From assembly GCA_964016875.1 (NCBI GenBank), contig OZ024734.1:56251496-56315495 (forward strand): a DNA stretch of 64,000 nucleotides, written 5' to 3'. This document shows positions 46,430 through 57,747 of this stretch, in pieces. The DNA comes from Fallopia convolvulus (Eukaryota; Streptophyta; Magnoliopsida; Caryophyllales; Polygonaceae). Position 1 is the first letter of the stretch. Each line of letters begins with the position of its first letter. Made by a program: the position numbers and the translations under genes. The notes beneath the pieces were generated by a model, which saw only the letters and a program-made list of their open reading frames with translations, was not told where the DNA came from and did not search any database.

Positions 46430-48231
46430 AGATGTTTTTCGACCCCTTGCTACCTTCGAGATTATCCTCTATTTATAGAGGTTTGAGGAACATGTTTTTG
46501 ACGTTTGCTAGATGTGGTACGCCTGAGATCAAGCTCTTTGATTGGTCAAGAGTGAGGCAGTAGATCATTGGTTGAGAATATGGTGGCCGCTGAGTGGTTA
46601 GATGGGGCGGGGACGTCATCTTTTGAACAACGAGGTTTAGGTCCTGTCATGAGTTGGGGAGAGTCTGCCTCACCGTCCTATTTTATGAGCTTGACGAGGT
46701 CTGGACCTCGTGATCGCGGTTTTGAGACCTCGCCCGCGCAGGGATTTGCCTTTTTTAGATGGGTATGGCAAAGGCTCCTGAGTTTAACCTCTGGAATCCC
46801 GTCGGGTCCCATCATTCCTCGTACTCCGGTCCCATTGTTCATATTCCGCTACTTTGCGCACCATCACAACCCCATGGCATGGGGGTCTCGCTCCAAGGAC
46901 ATCATGTCATATGTGTGTGGTCTTTAACGGTCCCCCGTACCCAGGGTGCGAAGTCTCAGTTTTTGAGGAGCTTACTTAGCGATGCTATCAGGGTCACGGG
47001 GAGCGAGGTTAGAGGTTTGGGGTAACGAGGCCTGCAGATCCTTTTGTGAGGCTGAACACTTGGTTTTTTTTTCTTAGGCTACGAATTTGACGAGCCTTGG
47101 GCCTGTTCTCCCTTATTTCATTAATGGGTCTCTGAAAGAGATTAGGCCCATTAAGCTCTTTAGAACTAGGAGGGGTCCAAATTCGTGTGTTATAAAACGT
47201 CTTTTCATGTCCCTCACCCCCTCATTCCCCATCTTTCTCATTTTCCTCTCCGACCCCCCCCTCTCTCTCTCTCTCTCTCGTTTTCGCGATCTCCGGCAAG
47301 AAGGCGAAGTATCTTCAATGGTTTTCAGGCTCGCAACCGTCTTTCTCTCGCCAATTTCCGACAAGTAAGTAATCGATTCTCCCTTTGCGTGCTTTTTTGG
47401 CGTGTTTTTTCTTTTACCACTCCGTGCCCTAGACGGAGGTGGTGGTCTTCTGGCATTTAGCGCCAGTGTCACGATGGCAAAACGGTGGGAGCGGGGGTGG
47501 CATTGGTAGTCCGGCGATGCTCTCGATCCCTTCGGTGCGTCAGTCGACGGTTGAGTTTTTTCGCCGCTCCTCTTTTTTCGAATTTCGAATATTTCTTGGA
47601 AAACCAAATGTCTCATCGTTTGGGTGATGGGATGTTTGATCTTCCAACCGTTGTCTTTCATTCTTCCCCTTTGCTTTTGGCGCCTCACATTCTTCCTAGG
47701 TTGTCCCATATGTGAGAATAGCCCTGGGGTCTTGCATCCCCTGCGCTACCACCCCGCGTTTTCTTTCTTTTTTGGTTTGTTCGACGTCTCAAAACTTCTT
47801 CTTTTCTAAGTGTTCACCTTTCGTGACATGGACCTCGCTTTTTCATGCCTAGAGGAGCCCCGCCGAGCCCTCCACCAGGCCTCGTATTCAAGCTTCGGGA
47901 GAAGTTTTATGAAGAATCGTCGGAGACCGTAGGGACCGTTGAAACCAGCGATTCCCAGAATCCGAGGTCTCCTTCGATTGTGTTCAGCGACCCCTCCCCT
48001 AACGCTTCCGACATCTCTGTTACCTCGCTCTTTCCCGACTGCACACGTCTTTCGGGGTTGAGATGGCCTCGTCTTCGATTTTTGACGAAGAGCTTGTCGG
48101 CCCTAACACGCGGTCGTCTGACTCCAACGACCAGCCGAAATTCTTTGCGGAGTATATTACCGATTGTGTGTCGTGTATCCCTCCCATCCTCGAGGAGCGG
48201 ATACCGACACAGAATCGGTTATATACTCTGC
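46430..48231 (+). pseudogene. Interior of inverted-LTR element with gag-like ORFs
   Basis: Plus-strand features: TATAAAA at 47191-47197, a CT-rich leader with a (CT)n tract, and a possible short exon ending in CAA/GTAAGT near 47366. Further down are ORFs starting at 47845 (MPRGAPPSPPPGLVFKL) and 48063 (MASSSIFDEELVG). The second includes DCVSCIPPILEERIPTQNRL, which resembles the N-terminal part of transposon gag proteins related to the 26881-28775 gene. The frame is cut where the right arm starts. Function is not assignable. The long antisense ORF over 47113-47709 is a shadow of the low-complexity leader. Confidence 0.45.
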
Positions 48232-48680
48232 AATTCAAGAACTATCTTGTTCGCTGAAGATCAACGTGTTGAATCATCGTTGAAGACCGCGCTACAGCCA
48301 AGTGAAGGTCCACAAAAAGACTTCAAGTCGCCCAAAGAGACCTCGTCTCAATTAAAGATCTCGCTAAGCCACTTCGCAGACCACAACCCCCGCATGCATA
48401 ACCAACTCTTCGACCTCGCCATAAGACATCGGGCTTAGGCTAGCAACCGGAGTAGAGCTCTTTAAAAGTCTGTTAAGTGATAATCCCATTGTTAGGCAGA
48501 GACCTCGAATCCTCCAAAAAGAGATCTAGGGCATAATCTCGTCGTTCATAATCCCACTGTTTGTAATCTCACTATTTGTAACCTCGTTCTAAAGAGATAA
48601 CTAAAAGCAAGTGTTTGCCAAGTCGAATAAAAGTAATCTCGTTCTTGTCTTCTAGAGTTGGTTTATTTCGGGTTTCATCA

Positions 48681-49090
48681 GGTACGACATGCCTTTATTG
48701 GAGATGGTTGGCTTCACTTGCATCGAAAATACATTTAGCATCGGGTTTGCATTTATGTCAAAGTAAGATGTTGCTAGTTATAGGTGGGTGTTAAGTCAAT
48801 TGAAATTCGTGTACGACGTGCTTGGAGTCCAAGTGAATCCAATCGTGACAGACCGCGAGTAGTCTCTAATCAAGGCGATAAGACAAGTTTTTGGGGACAG
48901 AGTACAACATTTGTTACATTGGGTGCACATTAGACACAAAATCTTGACGTCCGGCCTAAAGGTGTTTACCAACTCTGAAAATGCACCAGAGTTGTCACGC
49001 GAGTTTGCAAATGCTTGTTGGGTGCTATTTTCGCCCACTACAAAGGCGACATTTGAATAAAGGTATATAGAATTGAAGAGAAGATGGCGA
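48681..49090 (+). pseudogene. MULE transposase pseudogene, 3' part
   Basis: Continues the transposase broken at 43319. RYDMPLLEMVGFTCIENTFS and IGFAFMSK lie at 48682-48760, then a stop. VNPIVTDRE, holding the second catalytic Asp, lies near 48835-48860. It continues to about 49060 with further stops. The first GGTAC of this segment is the target duplication. No C-terminal zinc finger was found. Confidence 0.85.
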
Positions 49091-49109
49091 ACGCATGTTG
49101 AGTGCTATA

Positions 49110-49530
49110 GGTCTTGGGTTCAAATCCTGCCTCTAACACCCTGCAGGGTTATACAAGGTGTGAACCTTCCTGCGGGTTGGGGTGCATGGGCTGCAGCCCC
49201 ATGACATGTGATTGAGCGCCACTAGTCAGATCGCCACCAGAGGGAAACTAGAGGTTGGCCCACTGGTCAAATTGCTGCTAGAGGCAGGCCGGGAATGTGG
49301 GTACAGGTGGGCTTGATCACATAAAAATGGTGTCCTTCACCTTGATAAAGGGAGGTCTTGGGTTCAAATCCTGCCTCCAACACCCTGCTGGGTTATACAA
49401 GGTGTGAACCTTCCTGCATGTTGGGGCGCATGGGTTGAAGCCCATGACATGTGAGCGCCACTAGTCAGATCACCGCTAGAGGAACATGCCGAAAAGGTGG
49501 GTACAGGTGGGATTGATCACATCAACACAC
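49110..49530. repeat. Tandem SINE-like units
   Basis: Two units start near 49110 and 49354. Each has a GGTCTTGGGTTCAAATCC segment that resembles a tRNA B box (GGTTCRANTCC), a GTTATACAAGGTGTGAACC block and an end near GTGGGTACAGGTGGG..TTGATCACAT. A sequence with a possible A-box-side motif (GGTGTCCTTCACC) precedes the second. This fits a tRNA-derived SINE dimer or a simple tandem duplication. Confidence 0.55.
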
Positions 49531-50663
49531 CCAGTCATCATTAAAAGAATCAGCCATACACCCGATTAGGGAAGATAAACTTTCGATGAAGTAGGCAAAC
49601 CAATAAAATAAGCAAAAGCAATGGAATTATATGAACAACTCTCTTTATGGTGGAAAGGGGTAAGGATACGATCAGATTTAAAAGAAGGAGGATCGATCGG
49701 CTCGAAACAGTGGGAGAAAGATTCGGAGGAAGAGATAGAATCGAACATGGTGAACAAGGGTTTGGTAGAGCACAATAAACAAAGAGAGAAGGGGAAAAGC
49801 GCACTTGAGAGGAAGAGAACTCGGGCGAAGTGCAATGATGTCTCTGAGGGTCTTAAATAGACCGATGGGACTCTTCCCTTGCAAAAACAACTTCCAAGAC
49901 ATTTCAAAACCCTAGAAACTTTGGGGGGGGGATTTTGGCGGGTTTTTGGGAGGTATTGTTGGGTCGTCCCAACTTGGGCCCATTTTGACTTTCGAGAGAG
50001 GCTACTTCGATGGTGAATGAAGGCCCATTGCTCGCCAAGAATCAAGAGAAGGAGTTAACGGCTTGCGTAAAACTCGCCAGTAATGGCTAAGCCATTAATG
50101 TCATCTACGATATCCCCGGGATTACTAGCCAATAGAAGTTGACTATAAAAGACCAAGAGAATGAAGGATGAGGACACACAAAGATCCAAGCATTGAACCA
50201 TAGATTCATAATCCCAAGCTTTGTTCTTGATTTGTGTAGTACGAGAAGTTTTCGTTTGGTTGATTCCTTTGTGTAAACTCGTAACAATCAATTTTAAAGT
50301 TTCATTCCTTTAATCCAAGTTCTAATTTCTTTCGTTATTCGTATTAAAAACCATCTACTGTATTTCTTACTAAATTATACTCTGTTTGTGAGTTTAATGT
50401 GTTTAGACTGATTTTTTTTTGTTAAGGTTCCCTCATTATAGCAAGTAATGCGTTAACGTGTTAATCTTGCTAAAACACTAACCGTGATTTTTGATGAACT
50501 TTTCAATCATGTGGTGTAAAAACATCATTACCTGGTTCGCTTTCTCCCACCACCATGTTAGATGGCGAGATAAAAAAAACACTTATGGAGGACATGCTTG
50601 TACGCGCCCAACTCTTCAGCCGCCAAAATAACCCTAGCCCCAAAAATCCTTAGATCAAGTGTT
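49531..50663. other. Unassigned, LTR-like sequence
   Basis: No supported gene. Promoter-like GACTATAAAAGACC near 50142 and a T-rich leader suggest a retroelement LTR, but no borders were found. The antisense ORFs (49566-50045) show no domain. Confidence 0.35.
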
Positions 50664-51000
50664 TGATGAAATCCGAAATAATACACGCTGTAAACGGAAT
50701 TTTATTAAATACTAACTCTCGGGATTTCATACAACCAAACGGTTTTCGTACATAGATTTTTCCTCCTTCCCGCCCTTCAACTGATTGTTTTGTAATCCTC
50801 TTTACAATTAGTCATTTGGACTTTATACCTTAAATAGTGCGATCTCACTCAGAGATCAAACACATCGAATCTAGGTACAGGAAAATATTCCTAACCCGGA
50901 GAGGTTTTTCGATCCTTTCTTTGGTATTGCCTCCTTTCTATTTATATTAATAGGAAGTTGCTTGCTTAAGTTTTAATGATTGATGTGGGATGCATGACCT
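50664..51000 (-). repeat. LTR fragment related to the inverted-LTR arms
   Basis: The end TGATGAAATCCGAAATAATA closely resembles the arm end at 43325. A TTTTTCGATCCTTTC block and a TATA box (minus strand, near 50940) come at comparable distance. This shows that the arm sequence is an LTR end (R-U5) found elsewhere in normal single orientation. The far border was not located. Confidence 0.6.
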
Positions 51001-51067
51001 GCTTGCTTTGATGCAGGAAGCTTATAAATTTGCAGCGTATGGTATGCCACGTGGGCATGAGATGGAA

Positions 51068-51450
51068 TCATAACTATAACCTAAAACGGAGGTTAAAAAA
51101 ATTATTAAATGACACATGTCACTTTTAGATTGGATCACACCACCTTTTTTTTAAAACTAATCTTTGACAAAATAACCATTAATTCAAAAAAAAATCTTTT
51201 ATTTTTGGATATGAAAAAGTAGGAAGATTATTAAGATATTTTTTCTATATATTATACAAATATTAGAATATTTATTTTATTTTTAGATAGAATGTATATG
51301 CTAGGTTTAAATATTATGCTCATATTTTTCTAAATATGTATAGATTAAAAAAAATATCTTTACCTATATCAATTTAATCAAAATTTAAAATATATAAATA
51401 AATAATTCTATAATTCTGTAAAACCCCGTACAGGCGACAACTAAAACTAG
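51068..51450 (+). mobile_element. Probable Helitron remnant (383 bp)
   Basis: The 5' TCATAACTATAACC and 3' CTAAAACTAG ends lie between A and T, and the ATGACACATGTCACTTTTAG block near the 5' end is common in plant Helitrons. The 3' hairpin is poorly preserved. No coding sequence. Confidence 0.6.
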
Positions 51451-52776
51451 TTGATCCTATTTGGATCTTATCAATTCGGCCTTGTACGTTCATATACATG
51501 TATGAATGTTGGTTGGTCTTAAAGCATAACAGACATTTTATTTGGGCCAAGCAAGCATGCTTTTATTTGTTGGGCCAACCCAATGCATATTCACATACCC
51601 ATTTGAATTATATGTATTCTCCCATAAGTGCACATGTGTATTTATAATCACACACTTGTATTTTTTGATCTTGTGTAATTCAGTTTTAAACCTTTTTCCA
51701 ACTTTAATATGCATGTTTTGCCATCGGTTAATTAGCGATTATTTCGCGCATAATTAGTGTTGAACAAGATTCTTCTCGCATCTCTCCAAAAGGTTCACCA
51801 ACACCCGATCCACCATGGTTGTCGCCGTCAGCAAACACCAACCAATAGCACATTGGGACTTTAACTCTCCCATTCTAGGAGTATCATTAATCTCCCATGG
51901 TTTTAACCCACTAGCAACGCTCTTTTCTTTCACTCAATGGTAGTAACAATTGTCATTAAAATATGCAAGATAAACTTTTCTAATGGGATTCTCATTCTTT
52001 TAATCTTTGTGAGGTAGTAGTTTCATTGCATTCTAGCTCAAGGTATTCTTTCCGCCTCAAGTTTCATTTGAAGTCCGGGTTTTGGTTCGTGGTTCGAGAT
52101 GATGTTTTGGTGTTGTCCGGATGGTGTGTTTTCTGTGTATTTTCAGGCGAATTGCCACACCTTCTTCAGTCAGCTTCATATTGTCTTACTACCCTGCATG
52201 GTCTTTGCCTTTCTCCTACTTCACTTGGTGTTTGTTGCTTCTTTTGTCTTGTTGCTTGAATGTTTTGTTGGTTTATTTTCGTTTGTTAAACTACCGAGTC
52301 ATTTTAAACATGTCTTGTACTTCAAATTGTTTTCCTTATATAAAAAAATATATTGCAATTTTTAATTAAAAAAAATTCTCAAAACAACTTTAGTCACTGG
52401 CCTAAGGTGACAAAGATAACACATGTGCTAGAGTGAGGAGTCTAGGCCTTGTTTCACCTTGGAGGTAGAAATAATTTTTTGGATAAAATTTTATTTTAGT
52501 GTGCACGTCGTGGATACTTGACGTCTTAATGGCCTTACACATCGACGCGTACATTATACGTGTCAACATAATGCTTATTGCTTAACATATCCAAAAGAAT
52601 AAAGTAGCATCCGAAGCCGCTTTGAAATTGGGTATGTGGTTCTTGTCTGATGATTTTTGGTAGTAGCAGACTAGCAGGCATCTTTGACACCTCTCTTTTC
52701 AGTTTCCTCCTGCGTTTCATCACGATTCACCACCAACCAAAAGGATAAAGGAACTTGTCACGAATACCATCCCGAA
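51451..52776. other. Upstream region of the cystatin gene
   Basis: No gene recognised. It includes the presumed promoter of the cystatin gene. Overlapping ORFs at 52026-52369 lack domain similarity. Confidence 0.45.
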
Positions 52777-54419
52777 ATGGCTTCTCCACTCGGCGGACTC
52801 CGCGATTCTCATGCTGCTGCCCAGAACTCAGCCGATTCTGACGATCTCGGCCGTTTCGCCGTCGATGAACACAACAAGAAACAGGTCTCCTCTTTTCTTC
52901 TCTTTGGAAATTGATTTGATAACTTCTTTCGTACTAGGTTTTGGACGGTAGAACGGGGAGAGGGGGAGCCGTTGCTCATCCTCTCTCCGGGCACGAGCAG
53001 GGTTTCAGTTGACCCTTTCCGGAGGATTCAACTTGTGAGTATTGATTTTATACGGGGTTTCAAGTCTTATCGAAATCCGCAAACGAGATCTCGGATCTAC
53101 CCCCTGCAACTGCAATACTGTATCCGGGGAGTTGAACGTTTTGTGGACAGAAATGCGATTTCTCTTCTGTGCTTGTTTAATCCTTTGGCTCTGTGGGAAA
53201 TTTTGGTTATGAAGGAGACCGTTTGTGTGATCCTGACTTGTGGTTTTTAATTTTATTATTTTTTGGGGACAAAGAATGCGCTTTTGGAGTTTGCAAGGGT
53301 GGTAAAGGCTCAAGAGCAAGTTGTTGCTGGGACATTGCACCATCTCACTATTGAGGCCATCGAAGCCGGCGAGAAGAAGCTCTATGAAGCAAAGGTGTGG
53401 GTGAAGCCATGGATTGACTTTAAGGAACTCCAGGAGTTTAACCATGTAGGTGATGCGCCTAACATTACTGCATCAGATCTTGGTGCCATGAGAGGTAAAT
53501 AGAAACCATGTTTGAACTGAACTTGGATGCTAATGATTATATGATTATTTTGGACCCATGCGTTATTTTCCTCGAGACAATTTTTGGCAAGATATAATGC
53601 TTTGGTGCTTAGAATTGAATGATGTAGAATTCATGCAACTTTACTTCTGTTCTATCTCTTCAACAGATCGCAATTACTCTTCAGACTTGTATATATTTTC
53701 CTCTTCGGTGCTCGTTTAGAAAATAAATAGTAATGTTCTTCTTCCTAAAAGCTATTTTTCATGCCCGTAAGATTAAGGCTTGAGAAGATGTGTTCCAACC
53801 AAATCAAGGCTTGAGAAAGGTTGCTGGTGCTATTCTTTGATGGGAGTTATTTGCATGTGATTGAGAATGTCTGCTGCTCTATTTTTTCGTATTTAGTGAA
53901 TTGTTGTATGGTGCTTGAACCATCTTCTGCAAACAGGAGATCCACCTACAGGATGGCAGGAGGTTGCTGCTCATGATCCTGAGGTGCAAAGTGCAGCAAA
54001 CCATGCTCTGAAGACCATTCAGCAAAGATCCAACTCCTTGCTTCCATATGAGCTCCAAGAAGTTGCTAACGCAAAGGCCGAGGTATGCCCTTTCCTGAAT
54101 CTGATTTAGATTCCTAGCAATCTTCCTTGGTGCTGCTTGATGAGCAAAGATCACATAGTCTTGAACAAAATTCTTAAGACTCTTTTTGGTGTATTTATTT
54201 AGGTGTTATTTGGTTGGGTAAAGAAATGGGAGAGAAGGGTCAAAACATATTAGCTTAATTGGATTAGGTATTGATATAGCCCCTAACCTCAATAAGAGTG
54301 TTCGGAGACAAGATTTTGCAATAGCATCCCCCCTCACACCTAATGCCATGTACAAGCACTATTGGGTTTTCACTTTTCTGTCTCCATCTGAGAAGAATGG
54401 AAATATGGAATCAAGATGA

Positions 54420-54462
<43 letters not shown>

Positions 54463-54863
54463 CTTTGTATTAACATTTGTTTGCACCAAAAAAGAGCACG
54501 AAGAATAAGTGGATAGTGATTCCATTCTTTATAGGTTTAGAAAAAAGTGTCTGGTTTGTTTGCCTGTTTATCATTCATTCCCACTTAAACAGAGATATGG
54601 TTGCCGTTGAGATTCCATTTGATGGTAGTAGGTTTTCTGTTCTTATTACAAGTGATTTATTATTATTAATTATTTTTAAGAAAAAACTGTTCAGCCATTT
54701 GGTTCTTTCGTGGCAGGTTGGGGATGAATCAGCAAAGTTCAATATGGTCCTGAAGGTGAAGAGGGGAAGCAATGAAGAGAAGTTTAATGTGGAAGTACAC
54801 AAAAACAGTGATGGCAACTTCCACCTTAATCAGATGGAGGCCTATGATGCTCATCATCCTTGA
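52777..54863 (+). CDS. Phytocystatin with C-terminal legumain-inhibitor extension, 4 exons, 206 aa
   Basis: Cysteine proteinase inhibitor of the larger plant cystatin class (CYS6/CPI12-like). Exons: 52777-52884, 53275-53494, 53937-54082, 54717-54863, all GT-AG with the frame kept. The N-terminal cystatin domain has the plant LGRFAVDEHN helix (24-33), the QVVAG reactive loop (51-55) and the PW motif (81-82), for papain-like proteases. The second half carries RSNSLLPYEL (140-149). Its SNSL motif with Asn142 is known to inhibit legumain (vacuolar processing enzyme). The chosen start gives a protein without a signal peptide. An upstream in-frame Met at 52684 adds a non-hydrophobic stretch, and homologues often have a secretory leader, so an unseen upstream exon is possible. 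Intron 3 holds a (TA)n tract. Confidence 0.96.
54424..54460. repeat. (TA)n microsatellite in cystatin intron 3
   Basis: Uninterrupted TA dinucleotides, likely length-polymorphic. Confidence 0.95.
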
Positions 54864-55188
54864 ACCCTGACTTGCTTGCTGTAGCAAACAAAAACTGCTT
54901 GTAACCTTTTTCTTTTGGCATAACATTAATGTTTTCTTATAATTTTCTGCTTGTGTTTCTACCACACACACAAAAAAAATTCTGCTTGTGTGTTTCCTTT
55001 TGTTCTGCTGCCTGTTTAATGCTGCATCTGCCCTTTTTCACCGGTTAATTTCATAAACCGGCGTAGTTCTAATTTAAGGTTGGGTTCGTCTGAAATTGTT
55101 AGCTTAGTCCGTAAGCATGGCATCTTCTGAAATTGAATCCTCTACTGTTTGTCAATATTAAGGGCTAGTTTCTGTAACTAAGATCGTG
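54864..55188 (+). other. 3' flank of the cystatin gene
   Basis: Presumed 3' UTR. No clear polyadenylation signal was assigned. Confidence 0.4.
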
Positions 55189-56090
55189 TGCATTGGTGAA
55201 ACATGTAAAACCCCATTTCTCTCTCATCCACATCATCTTAAACTCCCTTTCATGAAACTTACTCAAATATCAATCCAAATCATCTTAAACTCCCCCAATT
55301 CCATTTCATAAAACTCACTCAAATATCAATGAAATCCATGAAATCACTTTTCTACTTTTCTCATTTTCCAACAACTATTTATTTACATATACACAATTAC
55401 AACTATATCTTTTATTTATTAATTTTAAATATTTTTTTAGCTAATTAAATAAATTATAATTTGACTAATTTTATTATATTTTTGAGTTTTGGGTTTGTAA
55501 AAATATATTTTAAATTTCAGAAAAAAATTAAAATAAGTTAATATATATAAAATTGGTGAAAATTAAAATGGATATATGTATATATATATATTGCATCAAT
55601 TTTTAACTTAATATATATAAAATTGGTGAAAAATAAATTAGATAAAATTTATGAATCTAATATAATTTTTATAAGTTAAAATCATGAGTTATTTTAAAAG
55701 GTGATTAATATGTGTTTGTTTATCTATAATCAACCCAAAAAAATAATTTAATTTTAAAGTGAATCAAATATATGTAAAATTGGTATCTATGGATAGATAA
55801 ATTTTTTTATTAATTATAGTGTAATTTATTTTTATTATTAATAATTTAAAAATAATTAAAATAACCAAATACTAACTTATACTAATATATATTTAATTAG
55901 CCAAAATGAGTGTCAAGTGGCAAACTCCCATTGGCTAATGTGTATATGGCACTGTCATGAAACCCATCTCTTGAAGTTCGCCAGTCGAAATTCATCTCTT
56001 GAATTTCACTGACTTTTCTTTTTTTGGGGGGGTGAAATTCACCGAAATCGGGGGTGAACCCCCCGATACAGGTGCTCTAATTACAGTATT
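55189..56090. mobile_element. Possible MITE or AT-rich DNA element
   Basis: The left end GTGCATTGGTGAAACATG and the right end (complement GAGCACCTGTATCGGGG) are weakly inverted and bracket a strongly AT-rich core. Direct repeats of AACTCACTCAAATATCAAT occur near 55260 and 55315. No secure target duplication, so this is tentative. Confidence 0.3.
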
Positions 56091-56359
56091 GGAAGTTTGA
56101 TAACGTAAAATTAAACAGTTTGTATAACTATTATCTGATGGAGTACTGGAAAATCCAAACGCTAAAGGATAAGAAGGGTGATCGAAGCAATGGGAGAAAG
56201 CGAGGGAACATACCATGTATAAACTAAGAATTCGAGGTAATAAAATGATGATACTCTTGAATGACCGTGCACCCTATAAAAAAACTTCAACTTAAAAAGC
56301 TGAATGGTCCATATCCAACACATGCTCAGCCGAAAAATGCGGCTTCACCAGTATATGAA

Positions 56360-57085
56360 CAACGTGTAAAATTAACTAAAAGTCCCAAGGATTTCAAAGC
56401 GAGTGAATAACTCTCATGATGCCCAAGTACAAATTGCATGCTCATCGCACAAAGCGTCCGCCAGCCCTTCTTGCACACTGCGTTGAATGAATAGTTGAGA
56501 ATCTACGGGGAGCCTAGTTAGCGATGACGACCATGATGTCATACACCTCACACTCCACCAATCAACAGTCAAATACCTTGAAGATCCAACAAATCTTCCC
56601 CACATTGGAAGACCCCACTGTAACTGCACCTTCAACCAATTTACAAAGCAACACATCACACACCTCACATTCCGCCAACCAACAGTTGACACATCAAAGA
56701 TCCAACAAATCTCTTCCGCATTGGAAAATTCTAACTTCCAACCTTTCACAACATATAAATAGCTAAAGGAAAGATCACAAGAGTCGGAAAAAATATCTCT
56801 AGTTTAAGATCTTTTCTTATTAATAGAAGGTGTTGAAACTTTCTGGAGAACTTCTTTATATACAAGGATTAATCTTAAACATTCTAAGTCTTTTATTTTA
56901 AAGAAACACCGAGACTTGTAAAAGCGCGCACTTCCTAAAGGAGAATAATCACAAACTACATAATCTCTTTTAAAGGACGCGTGAGTGATTCTCATGCGCA
57001 TAATAAAGAGTGAGAGTTCTTGTATACATGGTTTCTATTACTTTAAATCCTCATACTTAACGCTCGTTTGTTTCATGTTTTAACA
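56360..57085 (+). repeat. Ty3/gypsy LTR (left border uncertain)
   Basis: TATAAAT lies at 56754-56760. An upstream direct duplication of about 115 bp (56534-56620 and 56649-56730) is centred on ATCCAACAAATCT. The right end is TTTTAACA, followed by a TGGCGTTGATCGTGG primer-site-like sequence at 57087. The left end was not pinned down. Confidence 0.6.
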
Positions 57086-57086
57086 C

Positions 57087-57101
57087 TGGCGTTGATCGTG
57101 G
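57087..57101 (+). promoter_or_regulatory. Primer-binding-site-like sequence
   Basis: TGGCGTTGATCGTGG, one base after the LTR end. It resembles the TGGCGCCGTCTGTGG-type sites of Tat/Retand-like gypsy elements, with substitutions. Confidence 0.5.
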
Positions 57102-57747
57102 CTGGGAAGGCCCGACTTCAGAAGCTCACATCACTCAAATGACTTAAAATTTCTTCCCACGACACCTAGAAAATGTGCCCTAGGGGCGCGCAAAACAACT
57201 TCCCACAACACCCTAACGTCATTTAGAATTGGAACTGCAGGGTCCAACAACAAGTTTGGCCCTACAGTGCACCACCGAGCTGCCCTTATGGCCCACCATG
57301 TAGTTGGACTTACACGGTGCCGCAACCAAGGCGATAGGCTCCACGACCGGCATGGAAAGGCACCCAACATCCATACCTTAGGTACGTGCAGAATTACCTT
57401 GGAAACGCGCTCGTTACTCCTCAAGGGCATCATGAGGAGTATATCCTAGAATATGTATCAAGTCCACCATCCGGGGATGCACCCACAAGTTCCCACAATG
57501 TACAATCCAACTCCACCAACAACTTGCAAATTGAGGTTGATGAATGTGAGCATACACATATCTCGGTTTGTTCCAGATCACACATCGATTTGTAAGGTCT
57601 GTAGAGAGATCACATGGGGACCGTTGGATTATCCACATTATTCGAGGAGATACAGAGCAAACCCATGCCTAAGGGCTTTTAGAAGCCACACATGGGTGCT
57701 TATAGCAGGAACACAGACTCTAAAGACAATCTCAAACACTTCATGGT
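57102..57747 (+). pseudogene. Degenerate gypsy leader/gag start
   Basis: Sequence between the primer site and the solo LTR at 57748. Frames are short and broken (57131-57750) and no domain is recognisable. Position alone suggests the 5' part of the gag whose 3' part lies at 60213. Confidence 0.45.

Larger units (their letters stand above)
43325..48680. mobile_element. Inverted-LTR ('foldback') element in the MULE transposase
   Basis: A perfect 5-bp duplication GGTAC (43320-43324, 48681-48685) flanks an element with about 450-bp inverted arms, roughly 95% identical. The arms are 43325-43680 plus 46335-46428, and 48232-48680. Both outer ends are the same sequence: TGATGAAACCCG on the left and its complement on the right. 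The arms look like LTR R-U5 ends, with a TATA box (minus-strand TATAAAT at 46471-46477) just inside the left arm. The interior (46430-48230) includes a plus-strand gag-like start. Without the nested solo LTR it is about 2.7 kb. Alternatives are a long-TIR DNA transposon or a rearranged LTR retroelement. Confidence 0.85.

Noticed and set aside
47113..47709. 198-codon antisense ORF
   Set aside because: It covers a CT-rich leader and a plus-strand gag-like region. It is Arg/Lys/Glu-rich from the repeat (AGAG complement) and has no recognisable domain.
49110..49380. tRNA gene
   Set aside because: Only a B-box-like segment fits; no cloverleaf or anticodon arm could be drawn.
54477..54716. Extension of cystatin exon 4 upstream as one ORF
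   Set aside because: The cystatin frame requires the TGGCAG/GTTGGGG acceptor at 54716/54717; sequence upstream is intron with no family similarity.
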